A stretch of DNA of 43,238 bases, taken from NCBI GenBank assembly GCA_964504335.1, contig CAZDET010000044.1, positions 1 to 43,238 on the forward strand. Reading direction: 5' to 3'. Shown here piece by piece: positions 6,762 to 14,637 of this stretch. The stretch's first letter is position 1. Every line of letters starts with the position of its first letter. The notes beneath the pieces are model-generated. The model saw only the letters and a program-made list of their open reading frames with translations. It was not told where the DNA came from and did no database searches. This DNA comes from CAZDET01 sp964504335 (GTDB lineage Bacteria; Bacteroidota; Bacteroidia; Chitinophagales; Saprospiraceae). Made by a program: the position numbers and the translations under genes.

Positions 6762-8618
6762 ATGGTGCAGACAAAATCCATACCAGACATCATACGCGCG
6801 GGCGTGGCCGCGGCCGTCCGGGAATTGTACGGCGAAGCCGTGGAGCCGGAGGCGGTGACGCTCAATCCGACGCGCAAGGAATTTGAGGGCGACTATACCG
6901 TCGTGGTTTTTCCGTTTACGCGATTGGCAAAGAAGAAGCCGGATCAAATTGCCGAAGAGCTGGGGGCGCAGCTCCAGGCGGAGGTATCGGAGATCACGGA
7001 CTACAACGTCATCAAGGGGTTTCTTAATCTGAGCGTGGCGCCGGAGTACTGGCGGTCGTTTTTGCTCGATACCTACAGTAACGAAGGCTACGGCCAAGCG
7101 CCGCCCAACGGAGAGAAGGTGATGGTGGAATTCTCCTCGCCCAACACCAATAAGCCCTTGCATTTGGGGCACATCCGCAACATTCTTCTGGGCTGGTCGA
7201 CAGCGCAAATCCTCGATGCGGCCGGCTACGACGTGGTGAAGGTGCAGATCGTCAACGATCGGGGCATTGCCATTTGCAAGAGCATGCTGGCCTGGGAGCG
7301 TTTCGGGGAAGGAACTACCCCCGAGTCGACGGAAACCAAGCCCGATCACTTCGTGGGGCGGTATTACGTGTTGTTCGAACAAAAATTCCAGGAAGAATAC
7401 CGCGCGTTCCAGGCATCGCCGGAAGGGCAGCAGCTCTTCGCCGAGCGTGCGGCGGAAAAGCAGCCGGAAGCCGATTTTTGGAAAAAATATAAGAATACCT
7501 ATTTCAACGAGCAGAGCGAACTCGGCCAAGCTGCCAAGGAAATGCTGCGCCAATGGGAGGCGGGCAACGAAGAAACCGTCGGGCTGTGGAAACAGATGAA
7601 TGGTTGGGTTTACGCCGGGTTCGATGCGACCTACGAGCGGCTGGGGGTCTCGTTTGATAAACTATATTACGAATCAGATACATATTTGCTGGGTAAAGAC
7701 ATCGTGGAACGCGGCCTGGACAAGGACGTTTTTTTTCGCCGTGAAGATGGCTCCATTTGGGCCGATCTGACCGACGCCAAGCTCGATCAGAAGGCCGTCT
7801 TGCGCCAGGATGGTACCTCGCTCTACATCACACAAGACCTGGGTACGGCCCGCCTGCGCTACGACGATTTCGAAGTAGATAAGATGGTTTACGTCGTGGC
7901 CGACGAGCAGAACTACCACTTTCAGGTACTGTTCGAGTTGCTCAAGCGCTTGGGCGAGCCCTATGCCGATGGGTTGTACCACCTCAGCTATGGGATGGTC
8001 GACCTACCGACGGGCCGTATGAAAAGTCGTGAAGGGACGGTCGTCGATGCCGACGACCTGATTGGCGAGGTGATCAGCGAGGCGCGCCAGGCTACCCAGG
8101 ATCGCGATACTACGGCCGACCTGCCGGAAACGGAACGGGAAGATATTATTCGCAAGATCGGACTGGCAGCGCTGAAGTACTTCATCATCAAGGTGGGGCC
8201 GCAGAAGCGCATGATCTTCGACCCGAAGGAATCGGTCGATTTGCAGGGGCAAACCGGTCCCTACATCCAGAACGCTTATGTGCGGATTCAATCGGTGCTT
8301 CGCAAGGCTGCGGATGAATCTTTAGCACCCGCGGTGCAGTATACCGGCTTGGAACTGGCGGAGAAGGAGCTGATTTTGCAGTTGTACGCTTTGCCGGAGC
8401 TCATTCAGGAAGCGGCGCGTACTTACGACCCTTCATTGGTTGCGGCCTTCTGCTACGATCTGGCGAAGAGCTATCATAAGTTTTACCACGATCACAGCAT
8501 TCTGCAGGCTGAAAACCCGGAGACCAAAGCCTTCCGGTTGGCGCTGTGCAAAGCGGTGGCCAACGGCTTGCGCACCGGCATGCGCCTGCTGGGAATTGAG
8601 ATGCCTGAGCGCATGTAG
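6762..8618 (+). CDS. argS: Arginyl-tRNA synthetase
   Basis: This class I synthetase attaches arginine to tRNA(Arg) using ATP. I start it at ATG 6762 rather than the in-frame GTG three codons upstream, giving 618 residues, normal for the family. The N-terminal Add-1 domain (about 1-110) recognises the tRNA D-loop. The HIGH motif is LHLGHIRN with His134 and His137. The KMSKS-like loop is MKSREG at 420-425, a variant usual in ArgRS. The C-terminal helical anticodon-binding domain follows QGQTGPYIQNAYVRI and ends in NGLRTGMRLLGIEMPERM. It is followed after 15 bases by glnS on the same strand, so the two synthetase genes are likely co-transcribed. Confidence 0.97.
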   Translation: MVQTKSIPDIIRAGVAAAVRELYGEAVEPEAVTLNPTRKEFEGDYTVVVFPFTRLAKKKPDQIAEELGAQLQAEVSEITDYNVIKGFLNLSVAPEYWRSFLLDTYSNEGYGQAPPNGEKVMVEFSSPNTNKPLHLGHIRNILLGWSTAQILDAAGYDVVKVQIVNDRGIAICKSMLAWERFGEGTTPESTETKPDHFVGRYYVLFEQKFQEEYRAFQASPEGQQLFAERAAEKQPEADFWKKYKNTYFNEQSELGQAAKEMLRQWEAGNEETVGLWKQMNGWVYAGFDATYERLGVSFDKLYYESDTYLLGKDIVERGLDKDVFFRREDGSIWADLTDAKLDQKAVLRQDGTSLYITQDLGTARLRYDDFEVDKMVYVVADEQNYHFQVLFELLKRLGEPYADGLYHLSYGMVDLPTGRMKSREGTVVDADDLIGEVISEARQATQDRDTTADLPETEREDIIRKIGLAALKYFIIKVGPQKRMIFDPKESVDLQGQTGPYIQNAYVRIQSVLRKAADESLAPAVQYTGLELAEKELILQLYALPELIQEAARTYDPSLVAAFCYDLAKSYHKFYHDHSILQAENPETKAFRLALCKAVANGLRTGMRLLGIEMPERM

Positions 8619-8633
8619 TCATAAGGATTCATC

Positions 8634-10313
8634 ATGGAAGACAAACACAACGTGGCGGAAAACCCCAATAATTTTATCGAAGAAATTGTCGTCGAAGATC
8701 TGGCCGAGGGCAAACACGACGGGCACGTACACACGCGCTTCCCGCCGGAGCCCAACGGTTATCTCCACATCGGGCACGCCAAGGCCATCGTCGTCAATTT
8801 TGAAACGGCCAAGAAATACGGTGGCACCACCAACCTGCGCCTCGACGATACCAATCCGGCCACCGAGCGCACGGACTATGTGGACAGCATCAAAAACGAT
8901 ATCAAATGGTTGGGCTACGAATGGGAGGGGACCGAGCACTACGCCTCCGATTACTTTGAGGAGCTGTACCAATTGGCGCTCCAACTCATCGATAAAGGAC
9001 TAGCTTACGTCGATGACTCTACACCGGAGGAAATCGCAGCCATGAAGGGCGATACGACCAAGCCGGGTACCAACAGCCCCTACCGCGATCGCACCCCTGC
9101 TGAAAACCGCGACCTGTTTGAGCGCATGCGCAAGGGCGAATTCCCGGATGGTTCAAAGGTGCTGCGCGCCAAGATCGACATGGCCAGCCCCAATCTGCAC
9201 CTGCGCGATCCTCTGATGTACCGCATCAAGCGCGAGCATCACCACCGAACCGGCGACGAATGGGTCATTTATCCGATGTACGACTTTGCGCACGGACAGA
9301 GCGATGCCATCGAGGGGATAACCCATTCCCTTTGTTCGTTGGAGTTTCGGCACCACCGCCCGTTGTACGATTGGTTTATCGAAAAGCTCGAAATTTTCCC
9401 CAGCCGGCAGATCGAGTTTGCCCGCATGAACGTGAGCTACATGATCACGAGCAAGCGGAAGTTGCTCAAACTGGTGGAGCAGGGGCTGGTCGATGGCTGG
9501 GACGATCCGCGGATGCCAACCCTGGCCGGGATGCGCCGGCGGGGGTATCCGCCCGCGGCCATTCGGGAGTTTTGCATCCGATCGGGTATCGCTCGCCGCG
9601 ACAACGTCATCGAAGTGGAGCTGCTCGAATTTCTCGTGCGCGAAGAACTTAATAAGATTGCCAACCGGGCCATGGCCGTGCTGGACCCCGTTAAATTGAT
9701 CGTCACCAATTTCCCGGAAGGGGAGGTCGATTGGATCGAAACGGAGAACAACCCGGAAGACGCCGCTGCCGGTACCCGCAAGGTGCCTTTTACGCGGGAG
9801 CTGTACGTCGAACGCTCCGATTTCATGCGCGAAGCGCCGGGCAAGAAATACTTCCGCCTGGCACCGGGACGCGACGTGCGGCTCAAGGCGGGCTACATCT
9901 TACACTGCACGGGCTTTGAAGAAGATGTGAGAACGGGTGAAATAACCGAAATCCATTGCCGGTACTATCCCGACAGCCGCAGTGGCTCCGATACCTCGGG
10001 CGTCAAAGCGAAGGGGACGCTGCACTGGGTCAGCGCTGAGCATTCGGTCAAAGCGGAAGTACGGCTCTACGATCGCCTTTTTACCGATCCGACGCCCACG
10101 GCGCACGAAGACCGGGACTATCTCGACTTTTTCAACGAAGACAGCCTGCGCGTCCAAACCGCCTACGTCGAACCCTACCTGGCAACCGCCGAGCCGGGCA
10201 TGCGCTTCCAGTTTATGCGCCAGGGCTACTTTGTGGTCGATCCGGATTCGAAAAAGGAGCACCCCATTTTCAATCAAACGGTTAGTTTGAAGTCTAGCTA
10301 TAAGCCTAGCTGA
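8634..10313 (+). CDS. glnS: Glutaminyl-tRNA synthetase
   Basis: This class I enzyme charges tRNA(Gln) directly with glutamine. The 559-residue length is normal. The ATP site is marked by FPPEPNGYLHIGHAK, with HIGH at 45-48, and by the KMSKS equivalent MITSKRKL beginning at Met270. LDDTNPATE and YPMYDFAHGQSDAIE are further GlnRS/GluRS-type active-site blocks, and the phrase SLCSLEFRHHRPLYDW is specific to the GlnRS type. Two beta-barrel anticodon-binding domains fill the C-terminal 200 residues. Its presence means this organism need not make Gln-tRNA by transamidation. The last ten codons (SLKSSYKPS) lie in a repeat-like stretch resembling the CTAG-type units elsewhere in the window. Confidence 0.97.
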   Translation: MEDKHNVAENPNNFIEEIVVEDLAEGKHDGHVHTRFPPEPNGYLHIGHAKAIVVNFETAKKYGGTTNLRLDDTNPATERTDYVDSIKNDIKWLGYEWEGTEHYASDYFEELYQLALQLIDKGLAYVDDSTPEEIAAMKGDTTKPGTNSPYRDRTPAENRDLFERMRKGEFPDGSKVLRAKIDMASPNLHLRDPLMYRIKREHHHRTGDEWVIYPMYDFAHGQSDAIEGITHSLCSLEFRHHRPLYDWFIEKLEIFPSRQIEFARMNVSYMITSKRKLLKLVEQGLVDGWDDPRMPTLAGMRRRGYPPAAIREFCIRSGIARRDNVIEVELLEFLVREELNKIANRAMAVLDPVKLIVTNFPEGEVDWIETENNPEDAAAGTRKVPFTRELYVERSDFMREAPGKKYFRLAPGRDVRLKAGYILHCTGFEEDVRTGEITEIHCRYYPDSRSGSDTSGVKAKGTLHWVSAEHSVKAEVRLYDRLFTDPTPTAHEDRDYLDFFNEDSLRVQTAYVEPYLATAEPGMRFQFMRQGYFVVDPDSKKEHPIFNQTVSLKSSYKPS

Positions 10314-10350
10314 TTTCATATGATGTTAAAATCGGGACTTTAAACGTTAA

Positions 10351-10385
10351 TTATCAGCTGCTTTCGGTAGGAAAGTAGCCGATAA
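10351..10385 (+). repeat. Stem-loop between glnS and rlpA
   Basis: TTATC/GATAA, GC/GC and CTTTC/GAAAG pair in register, separated by small symmetric mismatches, around the loop GGTAG. No T-run follows, so it is not a standard intrinsic terminator. It may end the glnS message or belong to the leader of the next gene. Confidence 0.5.
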
Positions 10386-10447
10386 TCGAAACTCTTTCGT
10401 TTACTTTGAGTAATGTCTAAGAAGGATTATACGTCAAAACACTTGCG

Positions 10448-11566
10448 ATGCGCTACTTTTTACCCCTGTTGCTCACGCTTTTCGTGAGCACCCTTTTGGA
10501 AGCTCAAACATTTCGCTGGGACACGCCCAGTACCAAGACTACAGAAACGGCAGCAATTTCGACGAAGCAAATGGATCCGCGGCAGGTAAGTGCCCGCAGT
10601 CCGCTTGCGGAGAAAGAAGTAGAAACGGGTTACGCCACCTACTACGCCGATTACCTGCACGGGCAGCCAACGGCTTTCGGCGAAATTTACCGCCGCGAAC
10701 AGCTGACTGCGGCCCACCGGTCGCTGCCACTCGGCACGCTCCTCAAAGTTACCCGATTAGATAACGGAAGCTCCGTTACCGTGCGCGTCAACGATCAGGC
10801 GCCGCTTTGCAACGGGTGTGTCGTATCCCTTAGCTACGCAGCCGCTCAGCAAATTGATTTAGTCCGTGCGGGCAAGACCCGGGTGGCCGCTCAGGTGGTG
10901 GGACACAGCAACAGCAATCCCGCTCCCCGAACAGTATCCGAGCCGATGGCTGCCCGCAGCTATTCATCGACGACTCAGCCGACTCAGCAACAACGGGTTA
11001 CGCTGGTGCCGACAAACACTTCTACCTATAACTATCCCTACGACTATGAGGCACACAGCTCGCGTAATCCGACGGTAGTACCGGAAAGCCGCAGTGTGCG
11101 TTCGCGTAGCGCGGCACCTTCCAACACGCCCCAGTCGTACGAGCGTCCGGAATACAACTTACCCTATCGCGCCAATAATGCGCCACGCGAAACCCAACCA
11201 ACAACAGAGTACAACTCATCCTATTACACCAATAATACATCGCGCGAGCCGCGGCCAGCGGTTACAGAGTACAATTATGCACCGTCGCAGACAACTGGTG
11301 TCCCCGTTGCGGTGAATAATCCATCCGGATATGGAGTACAGTTGGGAGCGTTTCGCAACTACGGCAACGCCCAGCGTCAGGTAGCCAGCCTGCAGCAGCG
11401 GGGGCTCTCGGGAGTTTTTATTCAGGAAGATCGCCGCTCCGACGGTTCGGTATTGAATCGCGTGGTAGTAGGTCCTTATCAGACGATGGGTACTGCGCAA
11501 CAGCAATTGCGTATGCTGCAAAGCCAATACCAACTGGAAGGCATTGTGATGCAACTGACTAAATAG
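10448..11566 (+). CDS. rlpA: RlpA-like double-psi beta-barrel protein with SPOR domain
   Basis: RlpA proteins are exported enzymes or structural factors that act on septal peptidoglycan stripped of stem peptides. The 372-residue product has a signal peptide (1-19, cut after LLEA), a double-psi beta-barrel at about 61-152 with GYATYYAD, TAAHRSLPLGTLLKVTRL and RVNDQAP (Asp116 is the usual catalytic Asp), and a C-terminal SPOR domain (about 293-372, GYGVQLGAFRNYGNAQRQV) that binds denuded glycan strands. Between them lies a disordered, Pro/Asn/Thr/Tyr-rich linker with tandem repeats. There is no lipobox Cys at the cleavage site, unlike E. coli RlpA, so it is probably soluble in the periplasm. 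It overlaps the convergent gene that follows by 8 bases. Confidence 0.9.
   Translation: MRYFLPLLLTLFVSTLLEAQTFRWDTPSTKTTETAAISTKQMDPRQVSARSPLAEKEVETGYATYYADYLHGQPTAFGEIYRREQLTAAHRSLPLGTLLKVTRLDNGSSVTVRVNDQAPLCNGCVVSLSYAAAQQIDLVRAGKTRVAAQVVGHSNSNPAPRTVSEPMAARSYSSTTQPTQQQRVTLVPTNTSTYNYPYDYEAHSSRNPTVVPESRSVRSRSAAPSNTPQSYERPEYNLPYRANNAPRETQPTTEYNSSYYTNNTSREPRPAVTEYNYAPSQTTGVPVAVNNPSGYGVQLGAFRNYGNAQRQVASLQQRGLSGVFIQEDRRSDGSVLNRVVVGPYQTMGTAQQQLRMLQSQYQLEGIVMQLTK
11150..11281 (+). repeat. Tandem repeats in the RlpA linker
   Basis: A 57-base unit (11150-11206), a 60-base unit (11207-11266) and the start of a third (from 11267) each begin with codons for Glu-Tyr-Asn. The first two encode EYN-x2-Y-x2-NN-x2-RE-x5. 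The repeats are degenerate but clear at protein level and fall wholly in the disordered linker between the barrel and SPOR domains. Confidence 0.65.
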
Positions 11567-12719
11567 TTTCCGCGGCCGAACGGGCGGCTAGTTGGATCAA
11601 CGCCGGCAGGCGCTGCCCGACTGGAATCTCCCAGCTTGGTCGATTTCCACCGAAGATATCGCGCAGGTACAAGCGCGTATGTAATTGATAATAACTGAGC
11701 CAGTCGCCGCGCGCCGCCGCCGCCCACTGGCTCAGTTCGTTTTGGTAGGTAGCGCACTGGAGCGGAACCACAGTCGTTTCGCAGAAGGGGGGTAGCTCGC
11801 CTCCCCGCGGAGCGGGATTAAAGCGCGCGGAAATTACCAGGAATTCCCGTTTGAACAGGTGCTTATAAGCGCGCCAGAAATCCTTGGCAACGGTCGCTCC
11901 CGTTGCAGCCGTATAACCTGTCAGTATTGCCGAGCTGGTAGCCGTGGGTTCGAGCCGGCAACGGTTGGTCATCGAAAAGCCCGCGCAAGGGAGCGTAAAT
12001 CCATTGTATTTCAGCTCGTTGGAAATGTAGGTACTCCAATCACGGACCGCCACGTAAGCGGCTTCCTCCCCGAAGTAGCCATCGAATAAATACAGCATGT
12101 AGAGTGCGGCGGCATTGTCGTAGGTCCGCAGCGCTTCATCGCGCTGGCGAGAGGCCAGGTGTTTGTAGCGGGAGCGTGTCAGGCCGGTAGCCACAAAGCG
12201 GCCGATGTCTTGCCAGGCATCGCCGTGCCGCTCATCGAGAGAAACCAGTTGATAGTGCCCAATCAGAATACCGGCATGGGAAAGGAAAAACAGTTCGCGG
12301 TTCCACGAGCCGGGGGAACGCCACTGGGGAAAGCGCTCCGGTTCCGTAACCCAATCCGCCATCCAACGGAGAAAGGGGAGTAATTCTGCCTTGCGTTCCG
12401 GATGGCGATCGATTTCCTGAAAAATCGCCTGGCTGGTCAGCGAAAGAAAGAACAGCGTTTCCTCTCGGGGAGCCTGCGTTTCGAGATAGGCCCGAAACTG
12501 TGCATTGCGCAAGTTGTACAACAACTGATTGAGATGAGCCCGCCGTTGCCAGCCGGCTACTTCCGTCGTCCAGATAAATGCCAACAACACAGTAAGGATT
12601 CCTCCCAGCAGGTAAAGGATGCGGGTCCACGTCGGCAGTCGCTTGCGCAGCAGATAGCCGAGGCCAAAGAAAAGAGAGGTGGCACAAATAATCTGAAGAA
12701 GAAGAATGAGAAAGGGCAT
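11559..12719 (-). CDS. Unknown membrane protein with helical soluble domain
   Basis: The ATG at 12719 (MPFLILLLQIICATSLFFGL) is preferred over an upstream TTG. The 386-residue product has two N-terminal transmembrane helices (about 1-24 and 33-52) and a long soluble part dominated by alpha helices. Motif-like pieces include PGSWNRELFFLSHAGILIGH, TYDNAAALYMLYLFDGYFG and RLEPTATSSAILTGYTAATG; their spacing resembles alpha/alpha-toroid proteins such as some glycan-processing enzymes or linalool dehydratase-like proteins, but I cannot assign a family. Aromatic and acidic residues are frequent in the presumed centre. It is transcribed toward rlpA, with stop codons overlapping by 8 bases, and lies 51 bases downstream of the SDR gene on the same strand. 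Confidence 0.72.
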   Translation of the reverse strand: MPFLILLLQIICATSLFFGLGYLLRKRLPTWTRILYLLGGILTVLLAFIWTTEVAGWQRRAHLNQLLYNLRNAQFRAYLETQAPREETLFFLSLTSQAIFQEIDRHPERKAELLPFLRWMADWVTEPERFPQWRSPGSWNRELFFLSHAGILIGHYQLVSLDERHGDAWQDIGRFVATGLTRSRYKHLASRQRDEALRTYDNAAALYMLYLFDGYFGEEAAYVAVRDWSTYISNELKYNGFTLPCAGFSMTNRCRLEPTATSSAILTGYTAATGATVAKDFWRAYKHLFKREFLVISARFNPAPRGGELPPFCETTVVPLQCATYQNELSQWAAAARGDWLSYYQLHTRLYLRDIFGGNRPSWEIPVGQRLPALIQLAARSAAETI

Positions 12720-12770
12720 AAGTACGAGCCACGGATGAACTGCCAAAATAGGCAATTTTATGGGGTGACG

Positions 12771-13550
12771 TCAGGTGCGCAGGTACGAAGCGCCGTTGAG
12801 GTCGAGAATGCAGCCGGTGGTGAACTCCGCTTGCGGACTGGCCAGAAAAAGGATGGACTGCGCCACCTCACTGACGGTTGCCACGCGGTTGAGCGGACTC
12901 TGGGCACGCACGGCGTCGCCGCGATCCCCTTGTAGCCAGGGGCGGGCCATGGCCGTTTCGATGAAGCCCGGAGCCAGCGAATGAACGGTAATACCCGCCG
13001 GCCCGAGTGCCTGCGCCAACGACTGGCCGAACGCGTGCAGCCCCGCTTTACTGGCCCCGTAGCCGGGTTGTCCCGCTTCGCCGCGGAAGGCACCGCGGCT
13101 GCCCACATTGACGATCTTTCCACCGCCTTGCTCCCGCATGGTTTCCGCTGCGGTGAATGCGGCTACCGCCGCGCTGGTTAGATTGACGTCGAGCGTACGC
13201 TGCCAGGTGGCCAGCCAGGTATCGAAATCCATACTGCCATCCACTGGATGGGGGTGGAAAATGCCCGCATTGTTAACCAATATATCCAGCCCGCCAAGCA
13301 GCCGGATGGCTTCCTGTACCGTAGTGCGCATCGCATCGGCCCGTGCTCCGTCTACCTGAAGGGCGTGGTGCGTCGGATCACCTAATAATTCCAGGGTTTC
13401 GCGGGCAGCTGCTTCGTTGCGTTCGTAGGTGAAAGCTACTCGCGCGCCTGCCTGGGCAAAGGCCAGGGCCGCAGCCCGGCCCACGCCTCGGGACCCACCC
13501 GTGATGAGTACCCGCTTGTCGGTAAAGTCAAAAGAGATCATATCCTGCAT
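12771..13550 (-). CDS. Short-chain dehydrogenase/reductase (FabG-like)
   Basis: This is a classical SDR of 259 residues, a cytoplasmic NAD(P)-dependent oxidoreductase. The cofactor motif is TGGSRGVG at 17-24, NNAG lies at 93-96, and the catalytic set is Asn123, Ser151, Tyr164 and Lys168 (YGASK). PGFIETAMA follows the active site. The end, CILDLNGASYLRT, matches FabG-type enzymes, but many such SDRs are not the fatty-acid enzyme, so the substrate is open. Met4 is an alternative start. The upstream region is shared with a divergent gene and contains an inverted repeat. The next gene on this strand begins 51 bases downstream. Confidence 0.9.
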   Translation of the reverse strand: MQDMISFDFTDKRVLITGGSRGVGRAAALAFAQAGARVAFTYERNEAAARETLELLGDPTHHALQVDGARADAMRTTVQEAIRLLGGLDILVNNAGIFHPHPVDGSMDFDTWLATWQRTLDVNLTSAAVAAFTAAETMREQGGGKIVNVGSRGAFRGEAGQPGYGASKAGLHAFGQSLAQALGPAGITVHSLAPGFIETAMARPWLQGDRGDAVRAQSPLNRVATVSEVAQSILFLASPQAEFTTGCILDLNGASYLRT

Positions 13551-13572
13551 AAATGAAAGCTAAACGGATGAG

Positions 13573-13619
13573 CGACAGGCAATTTCGCCTTTTCTCCGGC
13601 GTTATAGCGGAGCCTGTCG
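13573..13619. repeat. Inverted repeat in a divergent intergenic region
   Basis: CGACAGGC (13573-13580) and GCCTGTCG (13612-13619) are perfect complements, extendable by a wobble and an A-T pair. Inside lies a small CGCC/GGCG hairpin. It sits between the start of the SDR gene (minus) and that of the secreted protein gene (plus), so it could be an operator or an mRNA leader structure. Confidence 0.45.
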
Positions 13620-13669
13620 TTCGTTTGGGAGCGAAAGGTACTAGATTCCGAAATAAAGATACTAGGAAC

Positions 13670-14599
13670 ATGATGCGTCGCCTGATTGGATTGCTGTTTT
13701 GTACCTTTTGTTTGGCCGCGCTGGCTCACACCCAAGAAGACGGCCTGTCGGCCGAGGCTTACCAACAGATCAAAAAGGCTGAAGACAGTTTGTCGCTATT
13801 GGCCTATGCCGTGATCAACGATACGTCGGCCGAGAATCGCTTCGGCGCCTGCCGAACCATGATTCCCAAGCTGGTAACGGCCCTGAAGCAGCCGCATTCG
13901 TTCCAATATCCCTTCGACCGGCTGGAGAAGTACGTGTCCATTCAATATCCCCCCGATAGCAGTTTCCGGATTTTCACCTGGCAGTTGTACGTCGATAAGG
14001 ATACCTATCACTTTTACGGGGCCATTCAGCGGAACGCCGAAGAGCTGGAACTATTTCCCCTGATCGATCGCTCTTCTCAAATGGAGGGCAATCCCGAGCA
14101 AGCACAGTTGAGCGCCGACAATTGGTACGGGGCGCTGTACTACAATCTCCGGGCGGTGTATCCGCCCGACGGAGCGCCTTATTACCTGTGTTTCGGATTC
14201 GACGGCAACGGCTACTACGAGCGCCGCAAGCTCATCGACGTGCTGCGCTTTGAAAACGGCGTGCCGGTATTCGGAGCGCCCGTGTTTGTGGACGAAACCA
14301 GCGGGCAGACTAAGCACCGCGTCATGCTTGAGTATTCGGCGGAGGTAAGCATTGCCTGTAATTACGACCTCGTGCAGGAAATGATCATTTTTGACCACCT
14401 CGTCCCCTTTGCCGTAGCCTACAGCGATCAGGCGGTGCACGTACCCGACGGCACCTACGAGGCCTACGATCTGGGCGACGATGGCCGCTGGTACCACATC
14501 GATCAGCTGGCGAATCAGATTCTGGATGAAGCCCCTCGTACCGAACCAATTCTGGACGGCGCGGAAAAGTCACTTTTCGGAAAGCAAGGTGGTCAGTAG
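13670..14599 (+). CDS. Conserved secreted Bacteroidota protein, unknown function
   Basis: I choose the first of two adjacent ATGs at 13670 because it opens a signal peptide (MMRRLIGLLFCTFCLAALAH); the longer frame to 13553 adds 39 residues with no support. The 309-residue protein carries blocks I associate with an uncharacterised Bacteroidota family: SFQYPFDRLEKYVSIQYP, FRIFTWQLYVDKDTYHFYGA, NWYGALYYNLR, LCFGFDGNG and MIIFDHLVPF near the C-terminus. It appears soluble and periplasmic or surface-exposed. Nothing suggests an enzyme active site. It is followed after 38 bases by the glycosyltransferase gene, which has its own -7 box. Confidence 0.78.
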   Translation: MMRRLIGLLFCTFCLAALAHTQEDGLSAEAYQQIKKAEDSLSLLAYAVINDTSAENRFGACRTMIPKLVTALKQPHSFQYPFDRLEKYVSIQYPPDSSFRIFTWQLYVDKDTYHFYGAIQRNAEELELFPLIDRSSQMEGNPEQAQLSADNWYGALYYNLRAVYPPDGAPYYLCFGFDGNGYYERRKLIDVLRFENGVPVFGAPVFVDETSGQTKHRVMLEYSAEVSIACNYDLVQEMIIFDHLVPFAVAYSDQAVHVPDGTYEAYDLGDDGRWYHIDQLANQILDEAPRTEPILDGAEKSLFGKQGGQ

Positions 14600-14607
14600 A
14601 AACCGAT

Positions 14608-14615
14608 TACCTTTG
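14608..14615 (+). promoter_or_regulatory. Candidate -7 box for the GT2 fusion gene
   Basis: TACCTTTG matches TAnnTTTG exactly, 22 bases before the ATG at 14638, which would give a leader of roughly 17 bases. No good -33 TTTG is visible at the expected distance. Confidence 0.5.
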
Positions 14616-14637
14616 CCGCCGGGATTTTTGCAGCGGC

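Noticed and set aside
6732..7553. 273-codon open frame opposite argS
   Set aside because: It covers conserved ArgRS sequence on the other strand and has a His/Arg/Leu-rich composition typical of shadows.
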